Below, piece by piece: positions 58,632 through 64,000 of a stretch of DNA of 64,000 nucleotides (positions are counted from its first letter, which is position 1; the number at the start of each line of letters is the position of its first letter). Origin of the DNA: Fimbriimonadaceae bacterium (GTDB lineage Bacteria; Armatimonadota; UBA10988); NCBI GenBank assembly GCA_020850355.1, contig JADZEX010000021.1, positions 124,001 through 188,000 on the forward strand, read 5' to 3'. A program made the translations under genes and the position numbers. The notes beneath the pieces are model-generated. The model saw only the letters and a list, made by a program, of their open reading frames with translations, was not told the DNA's origin and ran no database searches.

Positions 58632-59918
58632 TCAGGCCTCGACCCGCGCCAACTGCGCCCCCAGGCTGCGCAGCCGCGCGTCGATCCGTTCGTAGCCGCG
58701 GTCGATCTGCTGGACGTTGAAGATTCGCGACTCCCCCTGGGCGGCCAGCGCCGCAATCAGCAACGCCATGCCCGCGCGGATGTCGGGCGAGCTGATCTGC
58801 GCGCCGTGCAACCGGCTGGGACCGGCCACCACGGCGCGATGTGGATCGCACAGCACGATCTTGGCGCCCATGTCGATCAGTCGGTCGACGAAGAAGAGCC
58901 GACTCTCGTACATCTTCTCGTGGACCATCACCATCCCCTGGCACTGCGTGGCAACAACCAGCGCGATGCTGATCAGGTCCGCCGGGAAGCCGGGCCAGGG
59001 GGCGTCATCGATCTTCGGGATCGCGCCGTCGAACTCCTCTCGGATCTGCAGCTCCTGGTGTCCCGGCACCAGCACGTCGTCGCCGTGGATCACGAACTCG
59101 ACGCCGAGTCGCCGCAGGGCGATCCGGACCATCGCCAGGTCGGCGGTGCCGGCGGCGGTGATCCGCAGCTCGCTGCGCGTCGCCGCGGCGAGGCCGATGA
59201 AGCTCCCGACCTCCAGCAGGTCGGGCCCGATCCGGTGGGTCGTGCCGCGCAGCTCGCCGACGCCGTCGATGCTCAGGATGTTGCTGCCAACACCGCTGAT
59301 CTGGGCGCCCATCGCGCAGAGCATCTGGCACAGCCCGCGCACATGCGGCTCACTGGCGGCGTTCAGGATCACCGTCCGACCGGGCGCCAGCACCGCCGCC
59401 ATGATCGCCTGCTCGGTGCCGGTGACGCTGGCCTCGTCGAGAAACAGCTCGGTGCCGCGCAGGCCATTGGGCGCAGTGATCTGCAGCGGATCGCCGTCGC
59501 CGAGTTCGGCGCCCAGTCCCGCCAGGGCCAGCAGATGCGTGTCGACGCGGCGGCGGCCGATGCGATCGCCGCCGGGTCGCGGCAGCGCCACTTCACCACG
59601 CCGCGCCAGCAGCGGGGCCGCGAACAGGAACGAGCCGCGGATCCGCGACGACAGCTCCCGGTCGAGCGCGGTGCTGGTCAGGTCGGCGGCGCGGATCACC
59701 ACGGTGTGCGGGTCTGGTCGCTGGACCTCGGCCCCGAGCAGCTCCGCGAGCGCCAGCATCGTGCGGACATCGAGGATGTCGGGCACGTTTTGCAGCACCA
59801 CCTCAGCGCTGGTCAAGAGCGCCGCGGCGAGGCACGGCAGGGCTTCGTTCTTGTTGCCGCTCGGGGCGATGCTACCGCTCAGGCGCTGGCCGCCGGTCAC
59901 CAGAAACGCTTCGGCCAC
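58632..59918 (-). CDS. murA: UDP-N-acetylglucosamine 1-carboxyvinyltransferase (MurA), Cys-to-Asp variant
   Basis: A 428-residue enzyme that transfers enolpyruvate from PEP to UDP-GlcNAc in the first committed step of peptidoglycan synthesis. The start is a GTG at 59918 behind a near-perfect AAGGAGGT. Conserved: SGNKNEALP (K23, N24), [21 protein letters not shown], and an [10 protein letters not shown] region near 310. The catalytic Cys of E. coli (C115, PGGCxIG) is Asp here (D118). That substitution is known in Mycobacterium and others, where it gives resistance to fosfomycin. A divergent paralogue using another acceptor cannot be excluded. It is cotranscribed with the glycosyltransferase. 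Confidence 0.88.
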   Translation of the reverse strand: MAEAFLVTGGQRLSGSIAPSGNKNEALPCLAAALLTSAEVVLQNVPDILDVRTMLALAELLGAEVQRPDPHTVVIRAADLTSTALDRELSSRIRGSFLFAAPLLARRGEVALPRPGGDRIGRRRVDTHLLALAGLGAELGDGDPLQITAPNGLRGTELFLDEASVTGTEQAIMAAVLAPGRTVILNAASEPHVRGLCQMLCAMGAQISGVGSNILSIDGVGELRGTTHRIGPDLLEVGSFIGLAAATRSELRITAAGTADLAMVRIALRRLGVEFVIHGDDVLVPGHQELQIREEFDGAIPKIDDAPWPGFPADLISIALVVATQCQGMVMVHEKMYESRLFFVDRLIDMGAKIVLCDPHRAVVAGPSRLHGAQISSPDIRAGMALLIAALAAQGESRIFNVQQIDRGYERIDARLRSLGAQLARVEA

Positions 59919-59977
59919 CCGGACCTCCTTCAGATCCGCCCCGCGCCGTGTCAGACTGGACGGTTCAGGATTCCGCG

Positions 59978-60694
59978 ATGCAGGCTGTCATCCTCTGCGG
60001 CGGTAAGGGCACTCGCCTCCGCGAAAAGACCGAACTGCTGCCCAAACCGCTGGTCGAGATCGGCGGCCAGCCGATCGTCTGGCACGTGATCCGCTGGTAC
60101 GCCCACTACGGGGTTCGACACTTCCTGCTGGCCTGCGGGTACAAGGCCGACCAGATGGCCACCTGGGTGACCCGCGCCAGCGCCGCGGGCCTGCTGCCGG
60201 GACTCACCGTCGAGGCCCTCGACACCGGGCTTGAGACGCCCACCGGCGGACGCCTCGACGCCCTCCACGAGCGGCTCCACGAGCGCTTTCTGTGTACCTA
60301 CGCCGACGGCCTCAGCGACCTCCGTCTGCCCGACCTGCTGGCGACCCATGAGCGCGCCGGGGCGGTCGTGACGCTGACGGCAATCCGGCCGCGGAACCCG
60401 TTTGGCGTGCTGCAGATCGAGCAGGGCCGGGTGCGCGCGTTTCTGGAGAAGCCGCTGATGCCCGACTGGATCAACGGCGGCTTCTTCGTCTGCGAGCCAG
60501 CGCTGCTGGACCACCTGACCGCCGAGTCGACGCTCGAACGGCAGCCGTTGGAAGCGCTCGCGGCGGCCGGCCAGTTGGCGGCGCACCAGCATCAGGGTTT
60601 CTGGGCCTGCATGGACACCTACAAAGACCACGAGGCGTTGGACGCCCACTGGTCCAGCGGCGCGGCGCCGTGGCGGGTCTGGGAGCCGGCCTAA
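59978..60694 (+). CDS. Sugar-phosphate nucleotidyltransferase (glucose-1-phosphate cytidylyltransferase-like)
   Basis: A 238-residue nucleotidyltransferase. The opening [31 protein letters not shown] is the full nucleotide-binding signature, and [24 protein letters not shown] is close to RfbF (CDP-glucose synthesis). TYADGLSDL supplies the metal-binding Asp, and [17 protein letters not shown] matches the sugar-phosphate site. It should make a nucleotide-activated sugar for cell-surface polysaccharide. It is divergent from murA. Its stop overlaps that of the convergent small gene by 4 nt. An upstream in-frame start gives only 10 more residues with no better ribosome binding site. Confidence 0.85.
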   Translation: MQAVILCGGKGTRLREKTELLPKPLVEIGGQPIVWHVIRWYAHYGVRHFLLACGYKADQMATWVTRASAAGLLPGLTVEALDTGLETPTGGRLDALHERLHERFLCTYADGLSDLRLPDLLATHERAGAVVTLTAIRPRNPFGVLQIEQGRVRAFLEKPLMPDWINGGFFVCEPALLDHLTAESTLERQPLEALAAAGQLAAHQHQGFWACMDTYKDHEALDAHWSSGAAPWRVWEPA

Positions 60695-60948
60695 GCGGCG
60701 CGGGCGGGGACCAGGAGCACCTTGACGTGGTGGCGCTCGGCGATCTGTTCCTCGATCTCCCGCAGTTGGTCGAAGAACGGGAAGGAGCGCGTCGGATAGG
60801 GCGGCTTGCGGGTGAGGGTGACGTAGAACCAGTCACCCTCCTGGCGCAGCCGCACCTGGTCCAGGTCCACCACCGGGAAGGACGGATCCGCGCGACCGTA
60901 GTTGGCCACTTCCTGGACGACCACCTGGTACACCTGATCCGCGTCCAT
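60691..60948 (-). CDS. Small protein cotranscribed with HEPN gene, unknown
   Basis: An 85-residue protein; the ATG at 60948 has GAGGAG 5 nt upstream, better than the GTG two codons earlier that overlaps the HEPN stop. Predicted fold is alpha-beta: ADQVYQVVVQEVANY, VDLDQVRLRQEGDWFYVTLTR, QLREIEEQIAERHHVKVLLVPA. This resembles small partner proteins of HEPN genes, but it lacks the MNT nucleotidyltransferase motif GSxAxG. It starts 2 nt after the HEPN stop codon. Possible antitoxin or adaptor; function unknown. Confidence 0.6.
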   Translation of the reverse strand: MDADQVYQVVVQEVANYGRADPSFPVVDLDQVRLRQEGDWFYVTLTRKPPYPTRSFPFFDQLREIEEQIAERHHVKVLLVPARAA

Positions 60949-60950
60949 CG

Positions 60951-61400
60951 TCACTCCTCACCGCCGTCGACCGGCCTGCCGAGCAACTCCAGGATGTAGG
61001 CAGCACAGCGCAGCGCCGCCGTGACGTCGGCCGCCGGCACCGCCTCCTGGGGGCGGTAGTCGGCGACCACTCGCAGGTCCCGCAGCGAGCCCAGTCGCTT
61101 GGTCAGCTCCCGCACCTCATCGGGCTGCAGCCGCGGCGGCTCACCGAAACCACCTGCTGCCGACAGCCCCAGGCTGTCGCGCAGCGCGCCGTGCGAGTAC
61201 CACTCATCCTGATTGGCGGCGGCCTGTTTGGCCACCTCTGGCCCGGCCTCCAGCCACCCGCAGCACGCGGCGTAGGCCGCGTAGTAGAACCGACTCACCG
61301 CACTGCGCGGGTGTTGCGCCAGCAGCGTCACGGCGGCGGCGAAGTTGTCCGCCGCCACCGCCCGCCACGCTGTCGCCAAATCGTCTCGCGACGCAGCCAT
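60951..61400 (-). CDS. HEPN-domain protein
   Basis: A 149-residue all-helical protein. AQHPRSAVSRFYYAAYAACCGWL is the conserved first HEPN helix pair, and RDLRVVADYRPQEAVPAADVTAALRCAAYI the C-terminal helix with the ADY element. The RX4-6H nuclease motif seen in active HEPN toxins is not clear here (no His follows the Arg at the right spacing), so it may be a non-catalytic binder. It starts 3 nt after the stop of the leuB-like gene and is followed by a small partner gene. HEPN proteins act in toxin-antitoxin and antiphage systems and in RNA binding. Confidence 0.72.
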   Translation of the reverse strand: MAASRDDLATAWRAVAADNFAAAVTLLAQHPRSAVSRFYYAAYAACCGWLEAGPEVAKQAAANQDEWYSHGALRDSLGLSAAGGFGEPPRLQPDEVRELTKRLGSLRDLRVVADYRPQEAVPAADVTAALRCAAYILELLGRPVDGGEE

Positions 61401-61403
61401 CGC

Positions 61404-62486
61404 TCACACGCGCTCGGCCACCAGGTCGCCCACCTGGCTGGTGCTGTACCCCATCCGCCCCGCCGCCAGGCTCTGCAGCTTGCTGGCAGTGACCTCGCGC
61501 ACGGCGTTCTCGATGCGCGTGGCGATGGCGTCCTCGCCGAGCGTCTGCAGCATCATCGCCGCGGCGCAGATCGCCGCCAGCGGGTTGATCACGCCCTGCC
61601 CGGTGTACTTCGGCGCCGAGCCACCGATCGGCTCGAACATGCTGACGCCGCCGGGGTTGATGTTGCCGCCCGCCGCGATGCCCATGCCGCCCTGGGTGAT
61701 TGCGCCGAGGTCGGTGATGATGTCGCCGAACATATTGGCCGTGACCAGCACGTCAAACCACTCGGGGCTCTTGACCATCCACATGCAGGTCGCGTCGACG
61801 TGGTAGTAGTCGCGCTTGATGTCGGGGTACTCGGCCTCGCCGAGCTCGTGGAAGGCGCGCTCCCAGAGGTCGAACACGAAGGTCAGGACGTTGGTCTTGC
61901 CGACCAGCCCGAGGGTGTTGGCCGGCCCCACCCCGCGGGCCAGCTTGCCGTACTTGCGGGCGTATTCGAACGCGTAGCGCAAGCAGCGGTCGACCTGGAA
62001 GCGGGTGTAGACCATCTCCTGCGTGGCCACTTCGTGCGGCGTGCCCTTCATCATGTTGCCGCCGCAACCGCTGTAGACATCGCCGGTGTTCTCGCGCACC
62101 ACGACATAGTCGATGTCGGCCGGGCCCTTGTCTTTCAGCGGGCACTCCACGCCAGGATAGAGCCGCACCGGCCGCAGGTTGATGTACTGGTCGAGGGCGA
62201 AGCGCAGGCTGAGCAGGATGCCCTTCTCAAGGATTCCTGGTGCCACCCCGGGGTGGCCGATGGCGCCCAACAGAATCGCATCGAAGCCCCGCAGTTCGTC
62301 CGCGGCGGTGGCCGGCAGCACCTCGCCGGTGCGCAGGTAGCGGTCGCCGCCGAAGTCGAACTCGGTCAGGTCGACCCCGAACCCGCCCAACCCGGCGGCG
62401 TGGCGCAGGACCTTGACCGCCTCGGCGGTCACTTCCGGCCCGGTGCCGTCGCCCGGGATCACGGCGATGCGATACGTGGTTGCCAT
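61404..62486 (-). CDS. leuB: 3-isopropylmalate dehydrogenase-like (isocitrate/isopropylmalate dehydrogenase family)
   Basis: A 360-residue beta-decarboxylating dehydrogenase. IPGDGTGPEVT opens the NAD site, R105 is in LRPVRLYPG, and the substrate-binding loop VVVRENTGDVYSG is at 128-140. The metal Asp cluster is VTANMFGDIITDLG, and GGSAPKYTGQGVINP is the nucleotide loop. The family also contains tartrate and homoisocitrate dehydrogenases; the REN-TGDVYSG loop is not the strict LeuB RELTGG, so the substrate could differ. It has its own promoter -10 (TATAAT at 62556-62551). HEPN and a small gene follow in the same operon. Confidence 0.82.
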   Translation of the reverse strand: MATTYRIAVIPGDGTGPEVTAEAVKVLRHAAGLGGFGVDLTEFDFGGDRYLRTGEVLPATAADELRGFDAILLGAIGHPGVAPGILEKGILLSLRFALDQYINLRPVRLYPGVECPLKDKGPADIDYVVVRENTGDVYSGCGGNMMKGTPHEVATQEMVYTRFQVDRCLRYAFEYARKYGKLARGVGPANTLGLVGKTNVLTFVFDLWERAFHELGEAEYPDIKRDYYHVDATCMWMVKSPEWFDVLVTANMFGDIITDLGAITQGGMGIAAGGNINPGGVSMFEPIGGSAPKYTGQGVINPLAAICAAAMMLQTLGEDAIATRIENAVREVTASKLQSLAAGRMGYSTSQVGDLVAERV

Positions 62487-62550
62487 GCAAACTGCCCTTT
62501 CCGCGTCGACCGCCCGTAGCGGCCAGGAGTCGCCACAGCGGCGCTACCCC

Positions 62551-62556
62551 ATTATA
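62551..62556 (-). promoter_or_regulatory. Consensus -10 element (TATAAT) for the leuB-HEPN operon
   Basis: On the minus strand TATAAT lies about 65 nt before the leuB ATG. TGTGAC, about 17 nt upstream, is a poor -35. It is divergent from the cassette 3 promoter 46 bp away. Confidence 0.5.
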
Positions 62557-62601
62557 CCGCCCCCGCCGGCTGCGTCACAGGGCGGGCTGCAGCCGATGAT
62601 G

Positions 62602-62607
62602 TACAAT
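62602..62607 (+). promoter_or_regulatory. Probable -10 element (TACAAT) for cassette 3
   Basis: TACAAT lies 34 nt before the ATPase ATG. No good -35 is seen. Confidence 0.4.
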
Positions 62608-62641
62608 GGGCGGTGCAGCCGACTGCGGCACGAGGCTGGCC

Positions 62642-63763
62642 ATGCAGATCGTCGAGGCGCGCATCCAAGACTTCCGAGGGATCGAGCAGCTCGACCTCGA
62701 CTTCACCGATTCGCTCGGCCGGATCCGGCCGCTGGCGCTGATCGCGGGACCGAACGCCAGCGGCAAGACCTCCATTCTCGATGCGCTGTCGATCTGCTGC
62801 GGCGCCCACACGGGCACCTTGGCCCTGCGGCCGGACTGGGAGCTGCGGCCAGCGACGGTGGTCCGGCACGGCCGGCTGAGGGCGACCGTCGAGTGCGTCG
62901 TCCGTTTCGATCCGGCTGAACGGCAAGCGATCGCGGCGTTGCAGAAGCTAGCCGGGGACAACCACAGTCTGCCCACTGGCCCGGACGTGACGGTGCGCTG
63001 GGAGTATCCCGACCCGCAACGCCAGTCCAGCCTGGGCCGGCACAGCTACGCACCGAGACTCGGCCGGTACCTCTTCCCCGGCCGCCGGTTGTTGGCCACC
63101 CTGATCGTCGCCCGGCTCGCCACCGTGGCGCGCTTCGCCGAGGTGGGTGGGGTGTTCATGTTCGATCAGCGGCGGCAGGCCAGCGGGGCCGTGGTACCAC
63201 AGGACGTTTGGAACATTCTGCAGGACCTGCCGCTGGACTTCCGCTGCGAGGCCGACGAGCGGCGGACGGGCGACTTGGGGATGCTGCTAAGGGCGATGGC
63301 CGTGGACGCGGCGGTCAGCGCCAACGGCGCCCCCGACGAGCACCACTTCGCGATGGTGCAGGAGGCCTTCGGGCGACTTTGTTCGCCGCACCGCTGGCTC
63401 GGCGTCCGGCGTGACGACCAGCAACGGATCGCCTTGCGCTTCGCCTGTGGCGATCTGGAGTACGACTACGATGGTCTGAGCAGCGGTCAGCAGGCCTTGC
63501 TGCTGTTCATCGCCCGGCTGGTCCGGGAGCGAGTGCACCGCTCGGTCGTGCTGATCGACGAGCTGGAACTGCACCAGCACCCGCGCTGGCAGCAGCAACT
63601 GGCCTATGCGCTGCCCCGGATCGGCCAGGCCAACCAGTTCATTGCGACCACCCACTCGCCGCAACTGCGCGATGTCTTCCCGGAGGCGACGGTACTCGGC
63701 GATCTGGGCGAGGCCCACGTCCAACCAGCGGAGGTGCCCGATGGCCATTCGGCTGGTCTGTGA
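62642..63763 (+). CDS. AAA family ATPase (cassette 3, ATPase)
   Basis: A 373-residue SMC/RecF-type ATPase of a different subfamily from cassettes 1 and 2. MQIVEARIQDFRGIEQLDLDF opens it, Walker A is GPNASGKT (36-43), the signature-like LSSGQQALLLFIARL precedes a canonical Walker B VVLIDELELHQHP (D306-E307), and the switch motif is TTHSPQL (H338). The start ATG at 62642 fits the family N-terminus. Its last 23 nt overlap the partner gene. The ATPase could belong to a PARIS-like or other antiphage pair; only the association with a Toprim-like protein supports this. Confidence 0.85.
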   Translation: MQIVEARIQDFRGIEQLDLDFTDSLGRIRPLALIAGPNASGKTSILDALSICCGAHTGTLALRPDWELRPATVVRHGRLRATVECVVRFDPAERQAIAALQKLAGDNHSLPTGPDVTVRWEYPDPQRQSSLGRHSYAPRLGRYLFPGRRLLATLIVARLATVARFAEVGGVFMFDQRRQASGAVVPQDVWNILQDLPLDFRCEADERRTGDLGMLLRAMAVDAAVSANGAPDEHHFAMVQEAFGRLCSPHRWLGVRRDDQQRIALRFACGDLEYDYDGLSSGQQALLLFIARLVRERVHRSVVLIDELELHQHPRWQQQLAYALPRIGQANQFIATTHSPQLRDVFPEATVLGDLGEAHVQPAEVPDGHSAGL

Positions 63764-64000
63764 GGGACGGCCGAGCAGCCTGGACCAACGGCTCCTCGCC
63801 CCACTGCTGACTGACCTGGGCGGGCTGCCGGTCGACTTCGTGCCAGCGGGTGGCAAGCAGCAAGTGCGGCAGGTGCACGCCTACCTGCGAACCACCGCCG
63901 GCCCGCCGGCCCTGGCGGTGCTGGATCGCGACGACGACGACCTGACCAGCGCCGAGCAGAGCTGGGCGGGAGACGGCAGTCAGCCGTTCGTGTGGACGCG
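63741..64000 (+). CDS. Toprim-like partner protein (cassette 3), C-terminus cut by window edge
   Basis: Partial: 86 complete codons from an ATG with GGAGGTG 5 nt upstream. MAIRLVCEGRPSSLD gives E8, VDFVPAGGKQQV resembles the Gly-rich step of Toprim folds, and ALAVLDRDDDD gives D62 and D64. This E...GGK...DxD order is close to DUF4435-type Toprim proteins such as AriB of PARIS, more than to the partners in cassettes 1 and 2. It begins 23 nt before the ATPase stop. The missing C-terminus prevents a firm family call. Confidence 0.6.
   Translation, partial: MAIRLVCEGRPSSLDQRLLAPLLTDLGGLPVDFVPAGGKQQVRQVHAYLRTTAGPPALAVLDRDDDDLTSAEQSWAGDGSQPFVWT

Noticed and set aside
60083-60088. CACGTG core as a second parS
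   Set aside because: The flanks (GG..AT) do not match TGTTTC/GAAACA; the match is inside a coding region and only 6 bp long.
60951-60954. GTG at 60954 as the start of the 85-residue small gene
   Set aside because: Its spacing to GAGGAG is only 2 nt and it overlaps the HEPN stop codon; the ATG at 60948 has 5-nt spacing.
62642-64000. Calling cassette 3 a confirmed PARIS system
   Set aside because: The partner is cut at the window edge, and AriA/AriB were recognised only by motif order. It is given as a possibility.

Overview
This is a GC-rich (by eye roughly 70%) bacterial chromosome segment. Most genes start with ATG or GTG after a clear AGGAG-type ribosome binding site. Several features hint at a diderm member of the Terrabacteria, with Armatimonadota the best guess. 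The SRP RNA looks like the long, Alu-domain type. One protein resembles an outer-membrane barrel and ends in Phe. The rest is dominated by secreted glycoside hydrolases, beta-helix lyase-like proteins, sugar isomerases and Gfo/Idh/MocA oxidoreductases. This taxonomic call is inference; no rRNA is present. A perfect 16-bp parS palindrome (17117-17132) suggests the replicon uses ParABS and that the window lies in the origin-proximal domain.

Layout. 1-9 kb: a partial PhoD-like secreted protein, a cytoplasmic GH127 enzyme with an intact Cys/Zn site, a barrel-like protein, moaA, an SDR, a YwiC-like membrane protein, a receiver-HDOD protein and a secreted-sugar-type esterase. 9.1-9.9 kb: one minus-strand RNA transcript holding five alternating Ser/Arg tRNAs followed by SRP RNA. 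10-12 kb: an AAA ATPase with a small Toprim-like partner. 12-32 kb: large carbohydrate-active proteins, mostly single genes on the minus strand (two-domain beta-helix, GH-A enzyme, 1458-aa GH-A-like protein, second GH127-like enzyme, LamG plus beta-helix protein), with a propeller-PHP protein, an epimerase, an FmdB zinc ribbon and a TadG-like protein.

32.5-34.3 kb: a second ATPase/partner cassette built like the first. 34.3-36.5 kb: oligogalacturonate lyase plus acetamidase/formamidase. 36.5-44.5 kb: five tightly packed minus-strand genes (degenerate M23 protein, 1170-aa TIM-barrel/CBM9 protein, unknown helical protein, arrestin-like protein, Gfo/Idh/MocA) that look like one undescribed operon. 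44.8-46.8 kb: a yjbQ, phosphodiesterase and Gfo/Idh/MocA operon. 46.9-52.3 kb: a membrane propeller protein, mutM and ppc. 52.3-54.6 kb: a Fic enzyme and an RNase H-like protein, each preceded by a copy of a 69-bp repeat. 54.6-57.6 kb: a sugar-catabolic group (dehydrogenase, GH43-like, sugar isomerase). 57.7-60.7 kb: a glycosyltransferase, a MurA with Asp in place of the active-site Cys, and a sugar nucleotidyltransferase. 60.7-62.5 kb: an isopropylmalate dehydrogenase-like gene followed by a HEPN gene and a small partner. 62.6-64 kb: a third ATPase/Toprim-like pair, cut by the window edge.

Taken together, the window encodes scavenging of plant-type polysaccharides: arabinofuranosides, pectin fragments and acetylated sugars are opened outside the cell, then channelled through cytoplasmic lyases, isomerases and oxidoreductases. 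Among these housekeeping and catabolic genes sit three ATPase/nuclease-like cassettes, a Fic gene and a HEPN gene, which may be defence or stress modules.
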